A DNA stretch of 53,457 nt from an uncultured Gammaproteobacteria bacterium. Its GTDB lineage: Bacteria; Pseudomonadota; Gammaproteobacteria; Pseudomonadales; UBA5518. The DNA is taken from the NCBI GenBank assembly GCA_903928015.1, contig CAIYPF010000076.1:1-53457 (forward strand), in the 5' to 3' direction. Positions 45,976 through 53,457 of this stretch are shown here, piece by piece; within the stretch, counting starts at the first letter, position 1, and every line of letters starts with the position of its first letter. Position numbers and translations under genes: made by a program. The notes under the pieces are model-generated. The model did no database searches, had not been told where the DNA came from, and worked only from the letters and a program-made list of their open reading frames with translations.

Positions 45976-45995
45976 AATTTCCCGGTTGGCCTGCG

Positions 45996-46024
45996 TTTAC
46001 CCTCGCGGGTCCGATCCTTATACT
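45996..46024 (+). promoter_or_regulatory. Sigma-70-type promoter for guaB
   Basis: TTTACC (45996-46001) and TATACT (46019-46024) are separated by 17 bases and lie 38 bases before the guaB ATG. Confidence 0.55.
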
Positions 46025-46062
46025 TCCGGGCTTGTCTTCAGACAGGCCCGAGCGGAGAAACC

Positions 46063-47529
46063 ATGCTGCGGTTGCTGGAAGAAGCACTCACCTTCGATGA
46101 CGTCCTGCTGGTCCCCGGCGAGTCTGAGGTGGTTGCGAAGGACGTCTCGCTCACGACGCGGCTTTCCCGCGACATAACGCTGAACATCCCCCTGATGTCG
46201 GCCGCGATGGACACCGTCACGGAGTCCTCGCTTGCGATCGCCATCGCCCAGGAGGGAGGCATCGGGATCGTCCACAAGAACCTGAGCCCCGAGCAGCAGG
46301 CCGAGCAGGTGCGCGCGGTCAAGCGTTATGAGAGCGGCGTGGTCCGCGAACCCATCACCATTGCTTCCACCCAGAGCGTCCGGCAACTGATCGCCCTGAC
46401 CAGCGCCAATCGCTTTTCGGGCGTGCCAGTGCAGAACGGCAAGAAGGAGTTGGTGGGCATCGTCACCAACCGGGACGTGCGCTTCGCAGAAGACCTCGAG
46501 GCGCCGGTTTCCTCGATCATGACCCGGCGTCGGGACCTGGTGACGGTGCGCGAGGGCACTCCGCTCGATCAGGTCAAGCAACTCATGCACCGCCACCGCA
46601 TCGAGAAAGTGCTGGTGGTCGATGACTCCTTCCGCCTGACCGGACTCATCACCGCCAAAGACATCTTCAAGGCCGAGCGTTACCCCAGCGCCTGCAAAGA
46701 CGCAGACGGCCGTCTGCGCGTGGGCGCCGCGGTGGGTGTCTGCAGCGGCACGGACCCTCGCGTGCTGCGCCTGATCGAGGCCGGCGTGGACGTGCTGGTG
46801 GTCGACACCGCCCACGGCCACTCGAAGAACGTCCGCAACACGGTGCGCAGCATCAAGCAGGAACACCCTGGCGTGCAGGTGATTGCCGGCAACATAGCCA
46901 CCGCGGATGCTGCCAAGTACCTGCTCGACGCCGGCGTGGACGGCGTGAAGGTGGGCATCGGGCCGGGCTCCATCTGCACCACCCGCATCGTCACCGGCAT
47001 CGGCGTGCCGCAGATCAGCGCCGTGGCCAATGTGGCCCGCGCGCTGGAAGGCACGGGCGTGCCGCTGATCGCGGACGGGGGCGTACGCTTCTCGGGCGAT
47101 GTCGCCAAGGCGATCGCAGCCGGTGCGCATGTGGTGATGGTGGGCAGCATGCTGGCCGGCACCGAGGAAGCGCCCGGCGAGATCGAGCTCTACCAGGGCC
47201 GCAGCTACAAGGCCTATCGCGGGATGGGTTCGCTCGGCGCCATGGCCAAGGGGTCGTCGGACCGTTACTTCCAGAATGCCGCCGAGGGCGTAGAGAAACT
47301 CGTGCCCGAGGGCATCGAGGGCCGCGTGCCTTACAAAGGGCCGCTCTCGGCCATCGTGCACCAACTGATGGGTGGACTGCGCGCCGCGATGGGTTACACC
47401 GGCAGCCCCGACATCGAAACGATGCGTACGCGGCCGAAATTCGTGCGCATCACCTCGGCGGGCGTGAACGAGAGCCATGTCCACGACGTCAGCATCACCA
47501 AGGAAGCGCCCAACTACCCGGTGCGCTGA
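46063..47529 (+). CDS. guaB: IMP dehydrogenase
   Basis: The 488-residue enzyme oxidises IMP to XMP with NAD, the committed step of guanine nucleotide synthesis. T-F-D-D-V-L-L-V-P is the N-terminal signature. Two CBS domains lie at about 93-205, and the catalytic loop [11 protein letters not shown] carries the nucleophilic cysteine. The flap G-M-G-S-L-G-A-M and the C-terminal P-Y-K-G-P complete it. GCGGAGAAACC precedes the ATG. guaA follows after 75 bases. Confidence 0.98.
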   Translation: MLRLLEEALTFDDVLLVPGESEVVAKDVSLTTRLSRDITLNIPLMSAAMDTVTESSLAIAIAQEGGIGIVHKNLSPEQQAEQVRAVKRYESGVVREPITIASTQSVRQLIALTSANRFSGVPVQNGKKELVGIVTNRDVRFAEDLEAPVSSIMTRRRDLVTVREGTPLDQVKQLMHRHRIEKVLVVDDSFRLTGLITAKDIFKAERYPSACKDADGRLRVGAAVGVCSGTDPRVLRLIEAGVDVLVVDTAHGHSKNVRNTVRSIKQEHPGVQVIAGNIATADAAKYLLDAGVDGVKVGIGPGSICTTRIVTGIGVPQISAVANVARALEGTGVPLIADGGVRFSGDVAKAIAAGAHVVMVGSMLAGTEEAPGEIELYQGRSYKAYRGMGSLGAMAKGSSDRYFQNAAEGVEKLVPEGIEGRVPYKGPLSAIVHQLMGGLRAAMGYTGSPDIETMRTRPKFVRITSAGVNESHVHDVSITKEAPNYPVR

Positions 47530-47555
47530 CGGCGGCGGGGCAGGGCAAAGTCTTT

Positions 47556-47585
47556 GCGCGGGGCTCGAGCAGCCCCGCGCGCGTT
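47556..47585 (+). terminator. Hairpin between guaB and guaA
   Basis: GCGCGGGGCT and AGCCCCGCGC form a ten-base stem with a CGAGC loop, followed by GCGTTT. The short T-run suggests partial termination or an mRNA-processing and stability element tuning guaA relative to guaB. Confidence 0.5.
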
Positions 47586-47604
47586 TCGGGAGGAATGAAA
47601 CACC

Positions 47605-49182
47605 ATGTCGCAGGACATCCACGCCGAACGGATCCTCATCCTGGATTTCGGCTCGCAATACACCCAGCTGATCGCGCGTCGCGTGCGCGAACTCGGCGTC
47701 TACTGCGAGATCATGAGCTGGCGCGCCACCGCCGCCGAGATACGCCGTTTCGCACCGCGCGGCGTGATCCTCTCGGGTGGGCCGGAATCCGTGATCGGGC
47801 GCGGTACACCGCGTATCCCGAAACTCGTGCTCACGCTGGATGTGCCCATCCTCGGCATCTGCTACGGCATGCAGTCGCTCGCCACGCAGCTGGGCGGGCG
47901 CGTGGAAGGCTCCCGCACACGGGAGTTCGGTTACGCACGCGTGCAGGTTGAGCACCCTGGCGCGCTGCTCGAAGGCATCGCCGACCAGATGCTCGAAGGC
48001 GGCCGCGCCGAGCTGGACGTGTGGATGAGCCACGGCGACAAGGTGACCGTTCTGCCGCCTGGCTTCCGCGTGATGGCAAGTACGGCAAGCGCGCCGATCG
48101 CCGCCATGGGCGATGACGCGCGCCGGATCTACGGCGTGCAGTTCCACCCCGAGGTCACCCATACGCGGCAGGGCGGCAAGCTCCTCGAGCGTTTCGTGCG
48201 TGGCATCTGCGGCTGCACCGGCCTGTGGAATGCCGGCAGCATCATCGAAGACCAGATCGCCCGCGTGCGTGCGCAGGTGGGCACTGACAAGGTATTGCTG
48301 GGGCTCTCCGGGGGCGTGGATTCCTCGGTGGTGGCGGCCCTGCTGCACCGTGCCATCGGCTCGCAGCTCACCTGCGTGTTCGTCGATACCGGGCTGCTGC
48401 GCCTGGACGAGGGCAACCAGGTGATGGAGATGTTCGCGCGCAACATGGGTGTGCGCGTGATCCGGGTGAACGCCGAGCGTGAGTTCCTGCGCAATCTGAA
48501 AGGGGTCGCGGATCCGGAGCGCAAGCGCAAGATCATCGGCCGCACCTTCATCGAGATCTTCGACCGCAAGGCCGCGCAGATCCGCGGCGTGAAGTGGCTG
48601 GCGCAGGGCACCATCTACCCCGATGTGATCGAATCCGCCGCATCCAAGCACGGTCACGCGCACGTGATCAAATCGCACCACAACGTGGGCGGGCTTCCCA
48701 AGCGCATGAAGCTCTCGGTGCTGGAGCCGCTGCGCGAACTCTTCAAGGACGAAGTGCGCCGCATCGGCGTGGAGCTGGGGCTGCCGCACGACATGGTCTA
48801 CCGCCACCCGTTCCCCGGGCCGGGGCTGGGTGTGCGCATTCTGGGAGAAGTGAAGAAGCCCTTCGCGGATGTGCTGCGCCGCGCGGATGCGATCTTCATC
48901 GAGGAATTGCGTGCAGCCGGCTGGTACGACAAGGTGAGCCAGGCCTTCGCCGTGTTCCTGCCCGTGAAGAGCGTGGGCGTCACGGGCGATGGACGGCGCT
49001 ACGAATGGGTGATTGCGCTGCGTGCGGTGGAGACCATCGATTTCATGACGGCGCGCTGGGCGGAGTTGCCGTATGAGCTGCTCGAGAAGGTGTCACGCAG
49101 GATCGTGAACGAGATCGAGCATGTGTCGCGGGTGGTGTATGACGTTACCGGGAAGCCGCCGGGGACGATTGAGTGGGAATGA
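47605..49182 (+). CDS. guaA: GMP synthase (glutamine-hydrolysing)
   Basis: The 525-residue enzyme converts XMP to GMP using ATP and glutamine. The class I amidotransferase domain has L-D-F-G-S-Q-Y at 13-19, C86 in G-I-C-Y-G-M-Q and F-H-P-E-V-T-H. The ATP pyrophosphatase loop is G-L-S-G-G-V-D-S-S near residue 233, followed by the dimerisation domain ending T-I-E-W-E. GGGAGG precedes the ATG. The 3' end is a known integration hotspot in proteobacteria. Confidence 0.98.
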   Translation: MSQDIHAERILILDFGSQYTQLIARRVRELGVYCEIMSWRATAAEIRRFAPRGVILSGGPESVIGRGTPRIPKLVLTLDVPILGICYGMQSLATQLGGRVEGSRTREFGYARVQVEHPGALLEGIADQMLEGGRAELDVWMSHGDKVTVLPPGFRVMASTASAPIAAMGDDARRIYGVQFHPEVTHTRQGGKLLERFVRGICGCTGLWNAGSIIEDQIARVRAQVGTDKVLLGLSGGVDSSVVAALLHRAIGSQLTCVFVDTGLLRLDEGNQVMEMFARNMGVRVIRVNAEREFLRNLKGVADPERKRKIIGRTFIEIFDRKAAQIRGVKWLAQGTIYPDVIESAASKHGHAHVIKSHHNVGGLPKRMKLSVLEPLRELFKDEVRRIGVELGLPHDMVYRHPFPGPGLGVRILGEVKKPFADVLRRADAIFIEELRAAGWYDKVSQAFAVFLPVKSVGVTGDGRRYEWVIALRAVETIDFMTARWAELPYELLEKVSRRIVNEIEHVSRVVYDVTGKPPGTIEWE

Positions 49183-49428
49183 GCCGTAGCGAGCACCCGA
49201 GCTGCACTGCGGTGTACGTGAGGCCGATTAGCCTCTCATCGTCTTTCCGCAATACGCCTGTCTGCAGCGGCATCTGAACTGCCGAGTGCGCGGCCGGCGC
49301 CTCGAGGCTCGCCCGCCGCGCGGCCTCGCGCAAGGAGGCTCGGGCGGCCTGATCTTTCCAGCACATTAGGCCGCCACGCGGTGCCTGAAAGAATCGGTCG
49401 CATCGACCGTGACCCTCACCATGTCGAT
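49183..49428. other. Gene-free stretch downstream of guaA
   Basis: No credible gene, tRNA or terminator is seen in these bases between convergent genes. A 73-codon minus-strand open frame crosses it but has no ribosome site and overlaps the guaA end. Composition is uneven, with a GC-rich block near 49300-49350. Because guaA 3' ends attract integrases, this could be a scar of a lost element. Confidence 0.4.
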
Positions 49429-50952
49429 TTACTCACTCTGCGTGAAGGCAACGCCGGACAACACCCGGCCAGACCTCACCCCCGTCGCTTTCCCCTCACT
49501 CCACACCAGCGCACCGTTCACCCACACTTTCTCTATGCCGGTGGACAGCAGGAAGGGCTTCTCGTACGTGGAGTTGTCTTTGACGGTCGCGGGGTTGAGC
49601 AGAACGAGGTCTGCGATTTTTCCGGGCTCGAGCGTGCCGCGGTCTCTAAGCCCAAGCCGCCAAGCGGGCAGCCCACTCATCTTGCGGATGGCCTCGGGCA
49701 GGGTCAGCCACTGCTTTTCCCGCACATAGCTGCCCAGCACCTTGGGGAAGGTGCCTGCACCGCGCGGGTGCTCCATCCCGATGCCACCGTCGCTCGAGAC
49801 CATCGTCCACGGCCACTGGTAGAGCGTTTTCATGTCTTCTTCGGTCATCGATTTGCCGACGATCGCGGCATCTCCGTTACGCACCATCTCGATGAACAGC
49901 GCCTCCGGCGTTATGTCGCGTGATGCCGCCACCTGAGCGAGCGTGCGACCCTCGTAAGCTGTGTCCGGGGTGTAGCCCGTAATCAGCACGTTCTGCGCGC
50001 CGCCGATATCGTCGAGTGCGCGCCCCACGTCCACCGGGTCGTCCCAACGCTTGGAGGGGACCAGCACTTTCATGTTCGACATCCACGCGTCGTAGGGGTA
50101 ACAGTCGGCGCTGACATCCACGCCGCGTGCCCGTGCTGCGTTGTAGAGGGCGAGTACCTCCGCGCTCTTGCCCCAGACACCCTTGGTGCCCAATTTGATG
50201 TGTGTGTTCTGCACCGGCAGCTTCGCCTGCTCGCCGATGGTGACCACCTCCTGCATCGCGGAGAGGGCGCGGTCGGCCTCGTCGCGGATATGCGAGATGT
50301 AAAAGCCTCCGTGGCGACCCGCGACGCGTGAGAGCGCAACGATCTCTTCCGTGGTGGCGTAGCTGCCGATCACGTACTCGATGCCGCTCGAGAGGCAGAT
50401 CGCGCCTTCCTTGAAGCCGCGCTCGACGAGTTCTTCCATGCGGAGGATCTCCGCGGGGGTTGCAGCGCGCTTGTAGTCCTCGTCCATCACGGCCTCACGC
50501 ACCGTGGCGTGGCCCACGCAGGTCGCGACGTTCAGTGCGGGCGGGCTTGCGCGGCGGCGGTCGAGGTATTCACCGAGCGGCCAGGCCGAGCCGCCGTCCT
50601 GCCCGATCAGCAGCGTGGTGATACCTTGGGAAATCTGCGTCTCAGCGATAGGGTCTGTCTCCAGGCCATCGTCGGAATGGTTGTGCGGATCGATGAATCC
50701 AGGTGCCAGCACCAGTCCGCTTGCGTCGATCACCTTCTCGCCCGGTTGCGGTTGGAGATTGCCGATCGCTTCGATCCGTTCTCCCCGCACGCGCACGCTT
50801 GCCTTGCGCAACGGTGCGCCGGTGCCGTCGGCAATGTCAGCGCCGCTGATGAGGAGCGAGGAGGGCGGCGGCCCAGCGGTGGCCGTGCCGGCGAGCGCAA
50901 CCATGCAGAGCAGCGAGGCGAGGAGGGCTGGGCGGCGTGTCGGGTTGCGCAT
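49429..50952 (-). CDS. Exported N-acyl-D-amino-acid deacylase-like amidohydrolase
   Basis: The chosen ATG gives 507 residues with a signal peptide (about 1-28, T-A-T-A-G). The metal-site P-G-F-I-D-P-H-N-H-S-D near residue 88, the C-L-S-S-G-I-E-Y block, H-I-R-D-E-A and the T-M-V-S-S-D-G-G motif match the D-aminoacylase/dihydroorotase-like family (COG3653). It would release D-amino acids from N-acyl derivatives in the periplasm. The next minus-strand gene upstream ends 109 bases away, so it probably has its own promoter. Confidence 0.92.
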   Translation of the reverse strand: MRNPTRRPALLASLLCMVALAGTATAGPPPSSLLISGADIADGTGAPLRKASVRVRGERIEAIGNLQPQPGEKVIDASGLVLAPGFIDPHNHSDDGLETDPIAETQISQGITTLLIGQDGGSAWPLGEYLDRRRASPPALNVATCVGHATVREAVMDEDYKRAATPAEILRMEELVERGFKEGAICLSSGIEYVIGSYATTEEIVALSRVAGRHGGFYISHIRDEADRALSAMQEVVTIGEQAKLPVQNTHIKLGTKGVWGKSAEVLALYNAARARGVDVSADCYPYDAWMSNMKVLVPSKRWDDPVDVGRALDDIGGAQNVLITGYTPDTAYEGRTLAQVAASRDITPEALFIEMVRNGDAAIVGKSMTEEDMKTLYQWPWTMVSSDGGIGMEHPRGAGTFPKVLGSYVREKQWLTLPEAIRKMSGLPAWRLGLRDRGTLEPGKIADLVLLNPATVKDNSTYEKPFLLSTGIEKVWVNGALVWSEGKATGVRSGRVLSGVAFTQSE

Positions 50953-51061
50953 CGTCGTCTCCGTGGAAAGAGTCTGAAGGGGCTGGATACGGTGCCGGAT
51001 TGTCCCGTGCACATCGCGTTCGGGCGCAGGTGCTACCGCTCGCGTGGTGAACGCGGGCGTT

Positions 51062-52351
51062 TCAGTGCTGCCCGAGCGCGGATGCACCGTTCCCGAACCG
51101 CTTCCTGAAATCTGCCAGTTCGAGCGTGAACGCATCCTGCGCCGCGAATGCGGCGTCGTCCATCGCGGGCTTCTCGGCGGCGCGGTACCAGGCGGCGTAT
51201 TCGGGCGTTTCGCTGCTGCTGTGGCCGTAGTGTGTGGACACGGTCTTCACATCGATGCGCGGCGGTTCTGCACTCATGTCGAAGCGCATCAGGCGAAGCC
51301 AGCCGTCCCCCACGCCTTCGCCGCGCTTCGGTGTGCGGCCCGCGCTGACCAGTGTCCGCGCGCGATCCTGGTAGTCGGCAAGCACCTGATGGACGCTGTG
51401 GCCGAAGCGGTTGGCGTCCACGCGCCGTGACTGCCCGTGGTGGTGGCCGCAGAGCACCAGGAAGATCTGGTCGTGCTGGCTGATGAATTCGTCCCACACC
51501 ATCTGCGGGGAGTTGTCTTCCGGGTCGATGGCGCTGTTGTCCAGCATCGGGTTCGCGGCGCGCTCGCCGTCATTGTTCAGGTAGCCGTGGATGGTCACGA
51601 TGGTGGGCAGGCCCGGGTGCTGTTTCAGCACGCCCGAGGCCCAGGCGAGCGCTGCATCCGGCGCGTCGAATTGCAGTGCGATGTGCAGGAAGCGGTAACC
51701 GCCCGCCTCGAAGATCTGCGCGCTGTCCGCACCACCGGCGAAGGAATCCACGTACCAGTTTTTGCCGCGGAAGAAGTCCGACTCCGCGCCGAAGACCGAG
51801 ACGAAGTTCGATGTCCCGCCGGCATGCAACATGCCCAAGCTGTTCAAACCGGTGAATTGCGCGGCGGGAGGATGGTTCGAGTCCGTCCACATCGCGTCGT
51901 GGTCGTGGTTTCCCGGCACCACCGCGAACGGCATCTTGCCGTCGATCAGGGCATATCCCTGTCGCGCCAACGGCATCTCGAACTCCTGCACACGGGGCGT
52001 GGGTGCGAAGTGGCTGTCCATGAAGGGGTTGGCCACGCGCTTGAAGCCGCGCGCCGCGTGCGCCGGGTCGATGGCGAGGCTCTGGTGCTGCCAGACATCG
52101 CCCAGCGCCGAGAGGAAGGCGATATCACCGCCTGCACTCTTTGCGTTCGCAGCCACATAACGCATCTGCGCGAGGAACATCTCGCCCGCATCGAAGGGAA
52201 AGCCCTCGCTCTTCTGGTGCGTGTAGTCGAGATAGTTCTGCGTGTCGGGAATCACGGCGATGGTGAAGCCGTGATCGGCTTCGCCTGACTGCGATACGGC
52301 TGGTGTGAGCAGCAGCGTCGCAGTGAAGAGGGCAAGCAGGCGTGTCCGCAT
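51062..52351 (-). CDS. Exported metallophosphoesterase
   Basis: The 429-residue calcineurin-like protein has a signal peptide (1-21 or so) and the metal motifs V-I-P-D-T-Q, G-D-V-W, G-N-H-D-H and C-G-H-H-H-G-Q in order. GGGGGAGC precedes the ATG. It should hydrolyse phosphomonoesters or diesters in the periplasm. Homologues are often annotated as serine/threonine phosphatase-like without known substrate. It is 19 bases downstream of an SDR gene on the same strand. Confidence 0.92.
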   Translation of the reverse strand: MRTRLLALFTATLLLTPAVSQSGEADHGFTIAVIPDTQNYLDYTHQKSEGFPFDAGEMFLAQMRYVAANAKSAGGDIAFLSALGDVWQHQSLAIDPAHAARGFKRVANPFMDSHFAPTPRVQEFEMPLARQGYALIDGKMPFAVVPGNHDHDAMWTDSNHPPAAQFTGLNSLGMLHAGGTSNFVSVFGAESDFFRGKNWYVDSFAGGADSAQIFEAGGYRFLHIALQFDAPDAALAWASGVLKQHPGLPTIVTIHGYLNNDGERAANPMLDNSAIDPEDNSPQMVWDEFISQHDQIFLVLCGHHHGQSRRVDANRFGHSVHQVLADYQDRARTLVSAGRTPKRGEGVGDGWLRLMRFDMSAEPPRIDVKTVSTHYGHSSSETPEYAAWYRAAEKPAMDDAAFAAQDAFTLELADFRKRFGNGASALGQH

Positions 52352-52370
52352 TGTCGATGCTCCCCCGCGA

Positions 52371-53129
52371 TCAGCCAGAGATCGTGTAGCCGCCATCAAT
52401 CGGCAGTGTCTGGCCCGTGATCCAGCTCGCTTGTGCGCTGGTCAGGAACAGCACTGCGCCTGCTACATCCTCGGGCACGCCGTGACGGCCGAGCGGTGTG
52501 CGCGCCAGCGTGGGCGCACTCCATGCAGGGTTGGCGAGCGAGGCCGCCGTCATGCGACTGGCGCACATGCCCACCGCCACGGCGTTGGCACGGATGCCGT
52601 GAGGGCCCCATTCGGCCGCCATCGCGCGGGTGATGCCCAGCAAACCGGTTTTCGCCGCGCCGTAACCCGGCACGATGCCGATGCCGAAATACGAACTCAT
52701 CGAGCCGATCCCGATCACCGAGGCGCCGCCTGCGAGCGCGCTCCGTGCGAGTGCGTCGCGGCAGCCGCGGGCCATGCGGAAGCCCGAGACCAGGTGGATG
52801 TTCACGGCGCGCGTGAATACCTCCGGGTCCCATTCGTCCAGCCCCGTGCTGGGCAGCGCGATACCGGCGTTGTTCACGAGGATGTCGATCTGCGTCTGGG
52901 CACGGGCCACGGCGTCGACCTGCTCCATGTTCTCGACGTCGAGTTGCAGGTAGGTGTAGCCCGAGAGATCTTCGGCGTAATCCGCTGTGCTTGCGCGCGT
53001 CCCGGTAATGGTGACGCGGGCTCCGGCTGCGCGGTAAGCGGCCGCGATGCCCGCACCGATGCCGCTGGTGCCGCCCGTCACAAGTACGCGTGCGCCGCTG
53101 AAATCGAATGTGCTCTGGTTGCTGCTCAT
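52371..53129 (-). CDS. Short-chain dehydrogenase/reductase (classical SDR)
   Basis: The 252-residue protein has T-G-G-T-S-G-I-G-A-G-I, N-N-A-G-I-A, S-M-S-S-Y and Y-G-A-A-K, and ends W-I-T-G-Q-T-L-P-I-D-G-G-Y, the classical FabG-like pattern. G-T-R at the end of the second strand suggests NADP preference. It lies ten bases downstream of the partial DUF1214-like gene and upstream of the metallophosphoesterase in the same direction. Confidence 0.93.
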   Translation of the reverse strand: MSSNQSTFDFSGARVLVTGGTSGIGAGIAAAYRAAGARVTITGTRASTADYAEDLSGYTYLQLDVENMEQVDAVARAQTQIDILVNNAGIALPSTGLDEWDPEVFTRAVNIHLVSGFRMARGCRDALARSALAGGASVIGIGSMSSYFGIGIVPGYGAAKTGLLGITRAMAAEWGPHGIRANAVAVGMCASRMTAASLANPAWSAPTLARTPLGRHGVPEDVAGAVLFLTSAQASWITGQTLPIDGGYTISG

Positions 53130-53139
53130 GGTGCTGTCC

Positions 53140-53457
53140 TCAGTCTTCAATTTCGCCACTGGTGATTGCGGGGGCTGCAGCAAGTGCCGCCAGCCCTTCT
53201 GCCTTCAGCCGCGCGAGCGGCAGCCGGTGCAACGTGACCGCGGGCGGCTCGCCCTCGGTCTTGATGAGCCGCAGGCTCATGCCGCCGTGCACGTGCGCGA
53301 GCGGGCTGATCCAGTTGCCGCCGATGCCCGGATCCTGTTCGGCGATGATGATGCGCACCGAGCCGTCTTTTTCGTAGGTGGCGCGATACTTCTGGACATA
53401 GCCGTTGCCGTCCTCGTAGTTGTCGAGGTTTTCCTGCCAGATGTTGCAGAGCTGGAA
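53140..53457 (-). CDS. C-terminal part of a DUF1214-like protein (5' end outside the window)
   Basis: One frame stays open to the window edge, giving at least 105 residues with no start needed inside. The visible part has Y-V-Q-K-Y-R-A-T-Y-E-K-D-G-S and I-I-A-E-Q-D-P-G-I-G-G-N-W-I, then a histidine-containing segment (L-A-H-V-H-G-G-M). The D-P-G-x-x-N-W-I pattern resembles the end of DUF1214 proteins, which often lie with lipid-degradation genes. The match is by eye only. It heads the run with the SDR. Confidence 0.55.
   Translation of the reverse strand, partial: FQLCNIWQENLDNYEDGNGYVQKYRATYEKDGSVRIIIAEQDPGIGGNWISPLAHVHGGMSLRLIKTEGEPPAVTLHRLPLARLKAEGLAALAAAPAITSGEIED

Noticed and set aside
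46018..48807. A 929-codon open frame opposite guaB and guaA
   Set aside because: It is fully antisense to two certain genes, is His/Gly/Ala-rich as GC-rich antisense frames are, and has no recognisable domain.
49145..49366. A 73-codon minus-strand open frame after guaA
   Set aside because: It has no ribosome site, overlaps the guaA end and resembles no family I recognise.

Overview
The window is a GC-rich, almost fully coding stretch of a gammaproteobacterial chromosome. The order alaS - lysC - csrA - tRNA-Ser(GCU), the guaB-guaA pair, greB, a RibB fused to a decayed cyclohydrolase half, a FimV-type domain and GTCGCGGGCATGGCCCGC-type REP palindromes all fit the Pseudomonadales or a close relative. 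The many esterases, short-chain dehydrogenases, a MaoC hydratase, a nitronate monooxygenase and a ketosteroid-dehydrogenase-like flavoprotein suggest a free-living heterotroph. I cannot name the genus from sequence alone.

Layout. 0-5 kb: a secreted serine beta-lactamase-like hydrolase, an MFS transporter and a large exported TPR protein, followed by a REP cluster. 5-7.8 kb: a two-gene minus-strand unit of an N-carbamoyl-amino-acid hydrolase (M20) and a DDAH/arginine-deiminase-like enzyme, with a small DMT-type membrane protein facing away from it. 7.8-13 kb: a lipoprotein carboxylesterase converging on an overlapping greB-lutA-lutB-lutC operon whose lutA 3' end has absorbed a REP pair. 13-18.7 kb: an M23 peptidase, a Trm112-like protein, alaS, lysC, csrA and tRNA-Ser. 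18.8-28.1 kb: a Ste24-like protease, amidohydrolase, homocysteine methyltransferase, LuxR regulator, class III aminotransferase, flavoprotein, M20 peptidase and a membrane methyltransferase. 28.1-35.7 kb: an RhlE-type helicase with a repetitive RDGNR tail, a cytochrome c' / cytochrome b561 pair, tRNA-Arg(ACG) with a strong terminator, a zinc alcohol dehydrogenase, a secreted coiled-coil/Fn3 protein, RibB, a free-standing FimV N-domain and a MaoC hydratase. 35.7-43.5 kb: EVE, patatin, nitronate monooxygenase, LEA2 lipoprotein, SDR, DUF3301, HNH nuclease, a basic phasin-like protein, a histidine phosphatase and an ACAD10-type kinase. 43.5-49.2 kb: a DUF342/FapA protein, msrA, guaB and guaA. 49.4-53.5 kb: a minus-strand run of a D-aminoacylase-like amidohydrolase, a metallophosphoesterase, an SDR and a partial DUF1214-like protein.

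How genes work together. Stop/start overlaps point to coupled expression of greB-lutABC, M23-trm112, EVE-patatin and LEA2-SDR-DUF3301. guaB and guaA carry out the two steps from IMP to GMP. LutABC should oxidise lactate. The carbamoylase/deiminase pair could convert a guanidino acid to an amino acid in two steps.

I found no CRISPR array, prophage, intact insertion sequence, rRNA or obvious defence island. The most unusual items are REP palindromes invading coding 3' ends, the deiminase-carbamoylase module, the stand-alone FimV domain, the degenerate RibB fusion, a phased CTAG array, and substituted metal or catalytic residues in two enzymes.
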